From: Mycolicibacterium vulneris
GTDB taxonomy: Bacteria > Actinomycetota > Actinomycetes > Mycobacteriales > Mycobacteriaceae
Assembly (NCBI RefSeq): GCF_002104765.1
Contig: NZ_NCXM01000010.1
Span: forward strand, 124,001 to 188,000
Length of the DNA stretch: 64,000 nucleotides
Direction: 5' to 3'
The notes beneath the pieces are model-generated. The model ran no database searches, had not been told where the DNA came from, and worked only from the letters and a program-made list of their open reading frames with translations. Position 1 is the stretch's first letter. Each line of letters starts with the position of its first letter. A program made the translations under genes and the position numbers. Positions 1 to 8,781 of the stretch are shown here, piece by piece.

Positions 1-328
1 CCCGGTCGGGGAAGGTGCAGCTCATATAGATGCCGCCGTTGTAGATGCTGGTGACCCACGACGTTGATGCACACCCACGCGCCAACTCTTCGCCGATCCT
101 GATGAAGGTCTGCAGCGACACCTGGTAGCCACCGCGTGATCGAGGCGTCGTCAGCTTGAACATGCCGGCGTCACGAAGCGCCTCGATGACCGTGTCAGCT
201 GGCCGGGTCAGTTGCGACGCTTCGTCGGCGTGCTCGGCGAGCAGCGTGGACAACTGCGCCGCCTTGGCGATCAGCTGCTCCTCTGTATCCGGTTCCAGGG
301 CCTCGTCAGTGGTGGTCATTGCGGACAC
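1..328 (-). CDS. Flavin-dependent monooxygenase, acyl-CoA dehydrogenase fold (partial, 5' part)
   Basis: About 109 N-terminal residues are visible; the gene runs off the left edge of the window. The reading is typical of the HsaA/HpaB-like oxygenases: an N-terminal helical part, then 'IEALRDAGMFKLTTPRSRGG' and 'GEELARGCASTSWVTSIYNG', as in two-component flavin hydroxylases that ortho-hydroxylate phenols using reduced flavin from a partner. I chose the GTG at 328 because GGAGG (335-339) lies 6 bases before it; the ATG at 319 would sit too far from that site. It is divergent from the extradiol dioxygenase gene at 507, which fits hydroxylation followed by ring cleavage. Substrate is not known. 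Confidence 0.8.
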   Translation of the reverse strand, partial: MSAMTTTDEALEPDTEEQLIAKAAQLSTLLAEHADEASQLTRPADTVIEALRDAGMFKLTTPRSRGGYQVSLQTFIRIGEELARGCASTSWVTSIYNGGIYMSCTFPDR

Positions 329-403
329 AGAATTCCTCCCAGGCGATGGTCTTGTGCGCGAGAATCGCTGTAATGCCAGTCACGTTAAGGGCACCCAACG
401 CTA

Positions 404-432
404 TTGTCAAATAGTCGGCGTCACCGTAAGCT
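404..432 (+). promoter_or_regulatory. Candidate promoter of the ring-cleavage operon
   Basis: TTGTCA (404-409) and TAAGCT (427-432) are separated by 17 bases, the normal spacing for a housekeeping sigma factor. They lie 74 bases before the dioxygenase start. No other good -35/-10 pair was seen in the 178-base divergent gap. Confidence 0.4.
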
Positions 433-506
433 GAGACCTGCCGGCTGGTGGCAACACCGAATAAATCAGCCGCGTTGCGACATCAACCCGACATCAGGAG
501 GCAGCG

Positions 507-1475
507 TTGTCACCGATCGGCATCGAGCGTGTCAACTACATCGCACTGAACGCTAAAAACCCGGAAACGGCCGCGGCATTCGCGGCTGAAAGGATGGGAT
601 TCTCGCTCGTCCACGCCGATCCCGACGGTACTCACTATCTCAGTGCGCACGGTGTCGATCGATACTCCCTGGTCTACAAACCCGGCGACGATCACGGGCT
701 ACACCACGTGAGTTATCTGGTGCACGATGCCAAGACACTCGACGCCGCGGTCAGCCGCTTGGAGGCAGCGGGCGCCAAGGTATCCAAACTTGAATCGGCC
801 GGGTGGGAGGGAGCGCCCGCGGTCAGGGTTTTGACGCCGGCCGGTCACTGTCTCGAGTTGACGACAGGCGTGAGCACTGCAATTCCGGTTGCCCATCTCA
901 TCGAGGCACCTGAGACCGGCGGCCCCGAACCAGTTGTCGCCGATCATCTCGGACTTGGAGCCGCCGATTTCGAGGCCGAGGAAGCCTTCATGCTCGACAC
1001 GCTCGGTCAGCTGTACTCCAGCCGCATCATGGGCCCTGGCGGAGTACAGGTGATGGGTTTCATGCGGTCCCCTGGCCGCTACCTTTATCACGATGTGGTC
1101 TTGGTGAGGACACCGGACACTGCGCTGCACCATTTGCAGTTCAGCATGAAGAATGTCGATTCCTTTTACGCCACCGCAGAAGCTCTGCAAGCCAACGACG
1201 TACGCATCGAATGGGGCCCGTTGCGGCACGGTCCAGGACACAACATCGCTCTCTACTTCCGCGACGCCGAGGGCTACTGGTTCGAATACTCGGTGGAAGA
1301 GGAGATCATCCTCCACGACCCGACCTACGTGCCGCGCACCTGGACTGTCGCCGATTCGCACGCCGTCGATGAATGGAACACCGGCGCACCCCCGGCCGAG
1401 CTGATGGGACCGCCCCCACCCGATGCGTTGCTGGGAGCGGATCTCAACGAGACCTTTGCAGTCACCGACAGCTGA
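507..1475 (+). CDS. Type I extradiol ring-cleavage dioxygenase
   Basis: 322 residues with two VOC (glyoxalase-fold) modules, the usual length of catechol 2,3-dioxygenase/HsaC-type enzymes. The C-terminal module carries the iron ligands in the expected order: His in 'LHHLQFSMKN', His in 'HGPGHNIALYFRD', and Glu in 'GYWFEYSVEE'. It should open a catechol ring next to the hydroxyls (meta cleavage). The start is a TTG, supported by AGGAGG (496-501) five bases upstream. It is the first gene of a rightward operon with a dehydrogenase, a hydrolase and a monooxygenase. The exact catechol is unknown. Confidence 0.85.
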   Translation: MSPIGIERVNYIALNAKNPETAAAFAAERMGFSLVHADPDGTHYLSAHGVDRYSLVYKPGDDHGLHHVSYLVHDAKTLDAAVSRLEAAGAKVSKLESAGWEGAPAVRVLTPAGHCLELTTGVSTAIPVAHLIEAPETGGPEPVVADHLGLGAADFEAEEAFMLDTLGQLYSSRIMGPGGVQVMGFMRSPGRYLYHDVVLVRTPDTALHHLQFSMKNVDSFYATAEALQANDVRIEWGPLRHGPGHNIALYFRDAEGYWFEYSVEEEIILHDPTYVPRTWTVADSHAVDEWNTGAPPAELMGPPPPDALLGADLNETFAVTDS

Positions 1476-1523
1476 TACCGGAGCGGCGGGTCTTCGTCGT
1501 GGTCTTGATCAGAGGAGTTTCAC

Positions 1524-2405
1524 ATGAGTGCGCTCACCGTGGGTTTCATCGGCGTGGGTCGGCTGGGCTTACCCTTGGCAAAGGGGTTGCTTGACAACGG
1601 GTTTCGTGTCATCTCCACCAAGCGCGGCCGATCCGAGGAATTGATTGCCGCCGGCGGCGCTGTTGCAGGGGACGGCTCGCCCCGCGACGTGGCCGAAGCC
1701 GCCGACGTCATCGTGACCTGCATGCCGTCCGCAGCGGCGTTTCAGGACGTCATCGACGGCCCAGACGGAATTCTTCGCGCCAGCGCGGTCCCAACCGTCA
1801 TCGAGTGCAGCACCCTGCCCTTGGATGTCAAGCAAGGCACACGAAAGCTATTGATCGACAGGCATTCTCAATTTATCGATGCACCAGTGAGCGGTACGCC
1901 ACCGATGGTGGCTATGAAGATCGCGATGATCTATGCCAGCGGCGACCGGGACGCGTACCTCACTTACGAAGCGGTACTGCAGGCCATGTGCCCTAAAGTC
2001 ACCTATGTCGGGACCGAATTCAACGGTTCGAAGATCAAGTTCGTCGCCCAGTTCTTGGCGACCATCCATGTCACGGCCGCCGTCGAGGCGATGGTGTATG
2101 CCCAACGTGCCGGCCTCGATCTCAGCCAGGTCGCCGAACTCATCTCAGCGAGCCCCGGCGCCACCTCGGGGCAGTTTCAGATTCGCGCCCCGATGATCGC
2201 CGCCGGTAACTTCGACGCAACACTTGTCACCGTCGACATGACCTTGAAGGATGTCGACGAGGTCATTGCGTTCGCCCGAGAAATCGGTGCTCCCACTGAC
2301 TTGTCGCAGATCGTCGCCGATCGCTATCACCGGCTCAGCGATGCAGGCCGCGGCAACGCTGAGCCGGCTGCGCTGTTCCGCGCTCTGTGTGACGGCGAAC
2401 AATGA
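1524..2405 (+). CDS. NAD(P)-dependent beta-hydroxyacid dehydrogenase (3-hydroxyisobutyrate dehydrogenase family)
   Basis: 293 residues, normal for the family. The N-terminal Rossmann motif is 'GFIGVGRLGLPLAKGL'; the substrate loop is 'DAPVSGTPPMV'; the catalytic lysine lies in 'GSKIKFVAQF'. In most relatives the lysine is followed by an Asn pair (KLxNN), here replaced by Ala-Gln, so the substrate may differ from 3-hydroxyisobutyrate. It follows the dioxygenase by 48 bases and precedes the hydrolase gene by 40, so all are probably cotranscribed. I infer a role in oxidising or reducing a ring-cleavage intermediate; the family is certain, the substrate is not. Confidence 0.8.
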   Translation: MSALTVGFIGVGRLGLPLAKGLLDNGFRVISTKRGRSEELIAAGGAVAGDGSPRDVAEAADVIVTCMPSAAAFQDVIDGPDGILRASAVPTVIECSTLPLDVKQGTRKLLIDRHSQFIDAPVSGTPPMVAMKIAMIYASGDRDAYLTYEAVLQAMCPKVTYVGTEFNGSKIKFVAQFLATIHVTAAVEAMVYAQRAGLDLSQVAELISASPGATSGQFQIRAPMIAAGNFDATLVTVDMTLKDVDEVIAFAREIGAPTDLSQIVADRYHRLSDAGRGNAEPAALFRALCDGEQ

Positions 2406-2445
2406 CCCCCTCCCGACGGCTCGCCGACGATCGAGGCGAGCGAGG

Positions 2446-3435
2446 ATGAGGCTCGTCCGCGCACATGGTGGCGCCACCGGCCTGATACTCGAGGCCAATG
2501 GGCGCCTCGAGGTACTCGACATCTCTGCAGCCGGCGAGACGCTGCGCGCTGCGAAGCCCCACATCGCCGACGAGGTTCAGGCTTTGTTTGATGACAAGCG
2601 GCAGAGCTGGCTGCCGATGATCGAGCGGTGGACCGAGGCGCGCGAGACGCTTCGGTTGCTTGCCGAGCATGCTTTTGGGTGTTGGGACAGCAGAACTCAT
2701 GATCTCCCGCTGACACCCCTGGATGAGTTGGAGCTCGAACCCCCGTTGCCCGATCCGGGCTCTCGGATCTTTGCGATGGGCGGTAACTTTCCGGCCCACG
2801 CCTCGAAGATGTCCGGAGTGCTGAATCTGCCGGAATCCGTGACGAATTCAGCTGCCCACGATGCGCCGCCCTGGGGGTTCTACGTGATTCCTGGCACGGT
2901 GGTCGGACCGAACCGCACAATCGTACCTCCGTCAGGAACCAAATTCCTGGACTACGAAGCTGAAGTGGCCGTGGTGCTCGGCAGCGATGCGCACGACGAG
3001 CTATCCGCTCGTTTCTGGGGATATACAGCATGGAACGACTTCAGTATCCGCGACACAGCCCTCGGCGCTTCACAAACTGACCATGGACCCTTGACCTGGT
3101 CGTTGACTAAAAACTTCCGCACCGGGAATAGCTGCGGGCCCTGGATGGTCGTCAACTACCCGCCCGTCGACAATCTTTCGATCACCTGTCATGTCAACGA
3201 CGAGTTACGACAGTCGGGCAGCACCGCCCAGATGGCCCATTCGTTCGGCCGAATCGCCAGCTACATCAGCGAATTCGTTCCACTGAGCGCTGGCGACATG
3301 ATTCTGTCCGGCACCCCCGCCGGCACCGCGATCGAAGGCGGAGTTGACGGCGCATTCCTGCAGGCCGGCGATCACGTTGATGTTCGGATCGATGGGGTCG
3401 ACACGTTGCGCAACGTGATCGGCGCCGGTGACTGA
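2446..3435 (+). CDS. Fumarylacetoacetate hydrolase family protein
   Basis: 329 residues. The catalytic domain (about 100-325) has the metal ligands of the FAH superfamily: the Glu pair in 'DYEAEVAVVLG', Asp in 'TAWNDFSIRD', and the C-terminal 'ILSGTPAGTAIEGG' loop. Family members hydrolyse C-C bonds of acylpyruvates or isomerise and decarboxylate meta-cleavage products, which is the step expected after the extradiol enzyme encoded first in this operon. I start at ATG 2446 rather than upstream because the frame before it runs over the end of the dehydrogenase gene. The N-terminal 100 residues are the variable part of the family. Confidence 0.82.
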   Translation: MRLVRAHGGATGLILEANGRLEVLDISAAGETLRAAKPHIADEVQALFDDKRQSWLPMIERWTEARETLRLLAEHAFGCWDSRTHDLPLTPLDELELEPPLPDPGSRIFAMGGNFPAHASKMSGVLNLPESVTNSAAHDAPPWGFYVIPGTVVGPNRTIVPPSGTKFLDYEAEVAVVLGSDAHDELSARFWGYTAWNDFSIRDTALGASQTDHGPLTWSLTKNFRTGNSCGPWMVVNYPPVDNLSITCHVNDELRQSGSTAQMAHSFGRIASYISEFVPLSAGDMILSGTPAGTAIEGGVDGAFLQAGDHVDVRIDGVDTLRNVIGAGD

Positions 3436-3505
3436 TCGTCTTCGCTTGATCGGAAGCCTCTTCCCATCACCTGCACAAATCTTCTGACGGAGGCATAGAG
3501 ACACC

Positions 3506-5485
3506 ATGCTCGTAAAGATCATCGGCGGTGGGCCCGCCGGCGCATTAACCGCCAGATTGGCAGCCTTGCGTCACCCCGACTGGACGATTGCGGTTTTCGA
3601 AACGCTGCCGCCCGATGATACTTTCGGATTTGGCGTCGGTCTGACCAGAGCTCTGTTGCACGCGGTGCAAGTAGCCGATCCGGTGGTCTTTGATCGCTTG
3701 ATGGCGGCTACCTTCCCCTTCTCTTCCGCCAGCTTCCGCCTTCCCCAGGGCACAACGCAATTCGGGCAGTTCCATAGCGGTGCCATCAGGCGCTCGGAAC
3801 TGCTGCGGATACTGCTCGAAAGTGCCGCAGAGGCCGGCGCCGACGTCAATATCGGCAAGAGCGTACATGTCGACGATTTGACGGAAGAAGCCGATATCGT
3901 CGTCGGAGCCGACGGGCTATCGAGCTCAACCCGCGCACGATTCGCGCCGCAGCTGGGCGTCCACCAGTCCAACGGCCGCGGCGCCTTCATCTGGTGCGCC
4001 GCTGACATCGAGTTGGACGGCACGGTCTTTCATCCGGTGCAGACGTCGGCTGGGACTTTTGTGGCGCATGCCTACCCCTATGCCCCCGGTCTTTCGACGT
4101 TCGTCGTCGAAGCCAGCGTTGACACCCTAGAGCGCGCCGGGTTCGTCAACCGCACGTGGGAATCGGAATCCTCCTCCGATGAGGAGGCTTTGAAGTATCT
4201 CTCCGAGGCCTTCGGCGCGTTGCTCAAGGGCGGCCACTTCTTCGGTAACCGCTCACGCTGGACACACTTCACCACGTTGGCATGTGACCGTTGGTCCTAC
4301 CGCAACGTCGTGCTGTTGGGTGACGCGGTGGCGACCGTGCACCCGTCGCTGGGCTCGGGCACCAAGGTTGCCCTCGAAAGTGCCATCGCACTTGTCGACT
4401 ACCTGGACACCGTCGAGGGCCAGCCCGTCTCTGATGCCCTAGCCGGGTTCAGTCGCAGTCGGCGGCCCAGTGTCGCACGCCTGCAAGAGCGAGCGGCACG
4501 AAGCCAACTCTGGTGGGAGTCCTTTTCCCAGCGGCTGCACCTCTCGCCATCGCGCGTGGCAGTGGCCTATCTAAGTCGCGCCGGCGTGGTATCGCTGGAC
4601 AGCTTGGCCAAGACAGATCCGGCGTTGGCGGCCAACGCAATTGCGGACTTCGCTGACATTCCTGTCAACGATGTACCCGATTCCAACTTGACAGACTGGG
4701 TTTTGAATCTCCCGCTGCATACTGAGGCGATCAAGCTCGACGACCGCAGATTGCCGCCGCCGTCCGGACACGACGCGGCGTCGGGCGTGGCGACGATCGA
4801 GGTCAACTCCGGGGACGCCTGGGGGCCGCACGGCGAAGACTATCTAGATCTAGCACGCGAATACTTGCGGTCCGGCGCCACCGTTATCGCGTTGCACGGT
4901 GGCGATACACGCTCCGATGTGATGGATCGGTTAGCCGTCGCAGAGCGCATCCGCAGGGAAACGGGCAGCGTTGTCGCCGTCCGAGCTCGCCGAGACCACC
5001 AAGACATCGTCGCGGACGGCATTGTCGCCGGGCGAACAGACCTCATTCAACTCGAGGAAGTAAGGAGCCGTCCCGTGTCGAAGTTCAACAGCAATTCTCT
5101 GCTTCCCGAAGGATCGGTGCTGGCGATGCTCAAGGCGGCGGTCAACGCGGCGCGCGAGCTCGAGGCGCCGTCGGGTGTGGCAATCGTGGACGCTACGGGT
5201 CTGTTGCGAGCCTGGGTGCTGATGGACGGAGCCACCCCGCTCGCCGTGGAAGTCGTGCCGAAAAAAGCACGCACTGCCGCGTTCAGTGGCCTACCCACCG
5301 GCGATGTGCCGGCCGAAATCTCAGCCCAGCTCGCCACGGCGTCGCAAACATACGTCGCGTTGCCTGGCGGATTGCCGATCGTCATCGACGGCGCCATCGT
5401 CGGTGGAATCGCCGCCGGAGGTGAATCGGCGGAAAACGACGTCACGATCGCTCAGGCCGGGCTCGACGTCCTGGCAACGCTTTAG
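3506..5485 (+). CDS. FAD monooxygenase / truncated old-yellow-enzyme barrel / HbpS-GlcG domain fusion
   Basis: 659 residues in three parts. Residues 1 to about 370 form an aromatic-ring hydroxylase: dinucleotide fold 'IIGGGPAGALTARLAAL', 'VVGADGLSSSTR', and the second FAD site 'VVLLGDAVATVHPSLGSG'. This resembles salicylyl-CoA 5-hydroxylase and 2-aminobenzoyl-CoA monooxygenase/reductase. The latter continues into a full old-yellow-enzyme barrel, but here only about 120 residues of barrel-like sequence remain ('DYLDLAREYLRSGATVIALH', 'AERIRRETGSVVAV'), too short to fold as a barrel. The last 135 residues look like a HbpS/GlcG (DUF336) domain. Same operon as the dioxygenase. Monooxygenase activity is likely; the other parts may be structural or vestigial. 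Confidence 0.75.
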   Translation: MLVKIIGGGPAGALTARLAALRHPDWTIAVFETLPPDDTFGFGVGLTRALLHAVQVADPVVFDRLMAATFPFSSASFRLPQGTTQFGQFHSGAIRRSELLRILLESAAEAGADVNIGKSVHVDDLTEEADIVVGADGLSSSTRARFAPQLGVHQSNGRGAFIWCAADIELDGTVFHPVQTSAGTFVAHAYPYAPGLSTFVVEASVDTLERAGFVNRTWESESSSDEEALKYLSEAFGALLKGGHFFGNRSRWTHFTTLACDRWSYRNVVLLGDAVATVHPSLGSGTKVALESAIALVDYLDTVEGQPVSDALAGFSRSRRPSVARLQERAARSQLWWESFSQRLHLSPSRVAVAYLSRAGVVSLDSLAKTDPALAANAIADFADIPVNDVPDSNLTDWVLNLPLHTEAIKLDDRRLPPPSGHDAASGVATIEVNSGDAWGPHGEDYLDLAREYLRSGATVIALHGGDTRSDVMDRLAVAERIRRETGSVVAVRARRDHQDIVADGIVAGRTDLIQLEEVRSRPVSKFNSNSLLPEGSVLAMLKAAVNAARELEAPSGVAIVDATGLLRAWVLMDGATPLAVEVVPKKARTAAFSGLPTGDVPAEISAQLATASQTYVALPGGLPIVIDGAIVGGIAAGGESAENDVTIAQAGLDVLATL

Positions 5486-5689
5486 CCCCGTAACGAGAGC
5501 CGAATCGGTCCAGTTCGGGCTTATCGCAAAGCATCCCGGGACGGTTTTCCTCGGCGACGCACGGCCGGGGCGATCGCGACGCGTCACCGGTGAGGGGAAC
5601 GCGCATCTGAGGCGGTTGCCGCCGCATCGGGCGCGGTCATCGAATGCGTTCAGCCAGGCGGTTTCAAGGTTTGGTTGCAACAATGGTTC

Positions 5690-6137
5690 CTGTCGGGGAT
5701 GGCAGTAGCCGAGTGCCCCGACTTAACGTCCCAGCCGGCCCGGCGGGCCCCGAAGCGATACCGGGCCCGATAACGGCCTACACACCTTCGCACGACACCG
5801 TTGTGGGCAATCTTGCGCATGATCGTCGATGGGGCCCGGCCCAGCGGGGATGCCATCGAGCGGATCGACTCACCTTAAGCGGTGCCGATCATGATCTGTT
5901 CGCGTTCATCAGCCGACAACCGCAGCCGTTTCTGCCCGTGGGGTACTGACGATTGCGGATTCACATCACCAGACCGGCGAGACCGCTTGCTATCAAGCGT
6001 CGCCAACACGCCGCCGCATCCCCGGCATCCTTAGAAGGCACCCGGCTGCGGTCAACTCCCAATGCCGACGTTGCTCCGACAACAGCTGAGGCTGGCCCGT
6101 CATCAACACCCCTGACTACGAAGTGTTGCAATCACCC
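5690..6137 (-). pseudogene. IS30-type transposase remnant
   Basis: Read leftward, the segment begins with a possible end sequence (6119-6137) and a start 'MTGQPQLLSEQRRHWELTAA' at 6103. It then changes frame and continues as 'NPQSSVPHGQKRLRLSADER' and 'REQIMIGTA', meets an in-frame TAA, and goes on 'GESIRSMASPLGRAPSTIMR'. That last motif is the helix-turn-helix typical of IS30 transposases (usually LGRxPSTISREI). The DDE catalytic part is absent. At least one frameshift, one stop and a truncation make it non-functional. It marks past insertion in the gap between two catabolic units; the remaining bases of 5486-5689 and 6138-6274 show nothing I can name. Confidence 0.65.
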
Positions 6138-6274
6138 ATTGAGCCCATGCCAGCGCCAATCGTAGGGTTCACCGACCCTGACCGGTAGCCATGACTGGCC
6201 ACGTCGTTCACCAGGCGGCGACGCGTCGATGCGGGGGTTGGCCTTACCTGTAGCGACGGCCATCAAAAGGACGG

Positions 6275-7693
6275 TCAAACGGCACTAGTTGGGGTCGGAT
6301 CGATATTCTTGTTGTATCGCAGCATGTTCTGCGGATCCCATTTGATCTTCGCATCGACTAGGCGGCGATATTTTTCGGGTGATCCCCACGCACCTTTGCG
6401 CCACGCGGAGCCGAGGTCGGTTGTGAGATTGATGTAGCAGTTATCCCTGAACTCAGGCCGCAGTTCAGCATCGAGGGCGTCAGCCCACGCCATGAACGTG
6501 GCGTCGTCGGAAGGGTCATCCCATTGCGTCGCCACTTCCCAGAACCAGGTGGCGCCCTCTCGGGAGAAAGCGCAGGAATCTTCCTCGAAGTCGTCGCTGA
6601 TCGCACCGCCGAGGGCCCAAAGGTTCTGCACGGTGCTGGGCGTCGGAGGTGCCGTGGGAGCAGGGGCGATCCCCGCGTGCTTGATGGTCGCGTCGATCGC
6701 ACTGTCGGAAAGCTCGCTCAGGTACCCGCCCTTGGTGTACACACGTCGCCCGTATGGCGCGATAACGTCGAGCATCGAATTGGCTGCGGGCCACGGAACC
6801 GGTTGCACAGCAACGGTAGCCGGCCTACCCAAACTTGCTAGTTGTGCCATCACCCGATCGGAGTCGCTTTGTGGACCGGTGAACACGACGACGAACATGA
6901 GAACGTCAGTGCCGTGTGCTTCGACCGGCACCGGCGGCAGGGGGGGACACTGGGTGAGGGCAGCAATCAGCGCCAATTCCCTTGGCGCCGTGGGCATATA
7001 CTCGCGGAGAGACTGAAGGACCTCGGATGCCTGATCCAGCGAGAACGGGATCATGCCGGCTGACACCATCTGCGGTATGGGATGGGCCTGGAACTCGAAG
7101 TTGACCACCACGCCGAAGTTGCCGCCTCCACCGCGAACCGCCCAGAACAAGTCTGGGTTCTCGTCGGCGCTCGCACGTACTAGGCGCCCGTCGGTCGTGA
7201 CGATCTCGCATGCGAGAAGGCTGTCTACAGTCGCGCCGCGGGCGCGCATGTTGTAGCCCACGCCTCCGCCGATTGTGAGCCCAGCGACCCCGGTGGTGCT
7301 CACCGTCCCGGCGGGCACCACTAGACCATATTCGGCGAGCGCTCCATCCATCTCGCCCAGCAGCACACCGGCGCCGAGTCGCACCCGACGCGAGTCGGGT
7401 TCGACGGAGATCTGCTTGAACTCACTGAGGTCGACAACCAGTGCATCGTCGGGCATCGCGCTTCCGTCCACCCCGTGCCCGCCGGCCCGGATCGCAAGAC
7501 CGCGCCCCTGCTCGGCAGCGAATCGCACGGCGGCGATGACGTCATCGGCGTCCAAAGCACGTGCGATAGCCGATGGCTGTTGATCGCCCATCCGGGTGTT
7601 GTAAATGGCGCGCGATCGCACGAACATTTCGTCGCCGGGCGTATATACCGGTCCCCGAAAGTTGGAAAGGCCTTTCAACACAGGCACCGACAT
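6275..7693 (-). CDS. FAD-linked oxidase, berberine-bridge/BBE type
   Basis: 472 residues. The FAD-binding half has 'AIRAGGHGVDGSAM', whose His is the usual site of covalent FAD attachment, then 'VVPAGTVSTTGVAGLTIGGG' and 'RGGGGNFGVVVNFEF'. The C-terminal BBE patch is 'NCYINLTTDLGSAWRKGAWG'. The second covalent site (Cys) of two-link family members is not obvious. Such enzymes oxidise alcohols, sugars or polycyclic substrates with oxygen. The start has GGAGGAG shortly upstream. It is the last gene of the leftward P450 operon, separated by 90 bases from the small gene before it. No signal peptide is visible, so it is probably cytoplasmic. Confidence 0.82.
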   Translation of the reverse strand: MSVPVLKGLSNFRGPVYTPGDEMFVRSRAIYNTRMGDQQPSAIARALDADDVIAAVRFAAEQGRGLAIRAGGHGVDGSAMPDDALVVDLSEFKQISVEPDSRRVRLGAGVLLGEMDGALAEYGLVVPAGTVSTTGVAGLTIGGGVGYNMRARGATVDSLLACEIVTTDGRLVRASADENPDLFWAVRGGGGNFGVVVNFEFQAHPIPQMVSAGMIPFSLDQASEVLQSLREYMPTAPRELALIAALTQCPPLPPVPVEAHGTDVLMFVVVFTGPQSDSDRVMAQLASLGRPATVAVQPVPWPAANSMLDVIAPYGRRVYTKGGYLSELSDSAIDATIKHAGIAPAPTAPPTPSTVQNLWALGGAISDDFEEDSCAFSREGATWFWEVATQWDDPSDDATFMAWADALDAELRPEFRDNCYINLTTDLGSAWRKGAWGSPEKYRRLVDAKIKWDPQNMLRYNKNIDPTPTSAV

Positions 7694-7783
7694 GTCACTC
7701 CTCCGAAATGTAATCGCGGTTGATGGCCAAAGACCTGCCGAGGTGCAAGTTGTTCTCTCGTCAGATCGATTGGTTGCCGGTCG

Positions 7784-8026
7784 TCACTCCGGCTGGATAT
7801 GCAGCTGGTCGCTGTCGAACTGGGTCACCTTGCCGTTGCTCAGTGCGCCGATCGCGCTGAACCAGACTGCGCGTCGCGCACGCGCTTTCTTTCGGTCGAT
7901 GATCAACGAGCCTTCACTGCTGATCTCGACATAGTGGCCGATCACCCGCGCATGGTCGGCGACGGCGCTGCCCTCGTCGATGACGGGTTTGAATTCGGGC
8001 ACGTTGAGCACATACAGGCGGATCAC
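7784..8026 (-). CDS. Small protein translationally coupled to the VOC dioxygenase gene
   Basis: 80 residues from a GTG that overlaps the stop of the preceding gene as GTGA. The middle reads 'VIGHYVEISSEGSLIIDRKK' followed by an Arg/Lys patch and 'AVWFSAIGALSNGKVTQFD'. This looks like a small beta-rich domain; I do not recognise the family. The tight overlap suggests made-in-parallel production with the dioxygenase, perhaps as a subunit or assembly partner. A longer upstream start is possible in this frame but would overlap the dioxygenase by some 70 bases. Confidence 0.6.
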   Translation of the reverse strand: MIRLYVLNVPEFKPVIDEGSAVADHARVIGHYVEISSEGSLIIDRKKARARRAVWFSAIGALSNGKVTQFDSDQLHIQPE

Positions 8027-8667
8027 CGAATGAGCTCCGCGGCCGGTGAGACATCCTCGCTGTGTTCCAGGATAAGTTCGGCTTTGCGCGCCCACAGCGC
8101 CGCCAGCGAAGGCTTTTCCGACGACGCAACCACATCGAGCAAAGCTTGCACGGTCAACTCGGCATCATCATCGTCGGCAACGGTGGTCGCCCTCGTGGGA
8201 TAGGTGAATTCGACCAGATACCCGTTGGGGTCATGGGTGTAGATCGACTCGATCGTCTCGTGCTTGACCCGCATTTCGACACGCCAGTCGTTGGACTGCA
8301 GACGGCGTTGGTATTCCTCGAGGACGTCAACCGAATCCACATGGATCGCCAAGTGACGGGAATCTCGGAAGAACCCCGGAATCTCCGGCCCGTGGGTGGC
8401 GTACGCGTCGCCGTCGGGACTGAACCGCTCTACCCCGAAGTAATAGAAGAACGCGATTCGATCGCCTTTGCCGATGTCAAAGAAGAAGTGTACGAAATCC
8501 GGGTGGTCCGCTGGACCCCAGCCCACTGCGCAGACCGAGTGCACGATCGGAAAACCCAAGATGTCGTGGTAGAAGCGGACGGTGCCTGCGGGGTCGAACG
8601 TCGGGAATGCCGCGTGGTCAACGCCGCGCGCCAAGTGCTGAAGCCCCGTGGGCGTGCTGTCAGCCAC
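8023..8667 (-). CDS. VOC-fold (glyoxalase/extradiol-type) dioxygenase
   Basis: About 214 residues. A VOC domain occupies residues 10-150, with a putative metal His in 'GVDHAAFPTFDP', a second in 'RHLAIHVDSVD' and a Glu in 'NGYLVEFTYP'. A helical tail of about 60 residues is unlike simple glyoxalases. I prefer the GTG at 8667 over the one at 8676 because the purine-rich AGGAAG is 9 bases from the former and abuts the latter. It lies in the P450 operon and could cleave or oxygenate the product of the P450 step. Whether it is a dioxygenase, isomerase or lyase cannot be told from the fold alone. Confidence 0.72.
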   Translation of the reverse strand: MADSTPTGLQHLARGVDHAAFPTFDPAGTVRFYHDILGFPIVHSVCAVGWGPADHPDFVHFFFDIGKGDRIAFFYYFGVERFSPDGDAYATHGPEIPGFFRDSRHLAIHVDSVDVLEEYQRRLQSNDWRVEMRVKHETIESIYTHDPNGYLVEFTYPTRATTVADDDDAELTVQALLDVVASSEKPSLAALWARKAELILEHSEDVSPAAELIR

Positions 8668-8750
8668 GTGTTCCACCTTCCTCGATCCAGGTGCCGCTGT
8701 CGTCCAGCCTAGGCGGCACTGGACCGCTCGTCAACACCATCGTCAACTAT

Positions 8751-8765
8751 TAGTCTTATCCGTAA
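8751..8765. promoter_or_regulatory. Candidate operator, half-conserved with one near the tetR gene
   Basis: TAGTCTTATCCGTAA lies in the 114-base gap between the ferredoxin and VOC genes. It matches TAATCATACGCGTAA (20384-20398), upstream of the TetR gene, at 11 of 15 positions, including TA-TC and CGTAA. This could be a shared regulator site; two instances are weak evidence. Confidence 0.25.
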
Positions 8766-8781
8766 ACCCCCTGTTGCGCGC

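Noticed and set aside
156..434. Rightward open frame of 92 codons at the left edge
   Set aside because: It is antisense to the clear flavin monooxygenase N-terminus, has Ser/Ala-rich chance composition and no ribosome-binding site.
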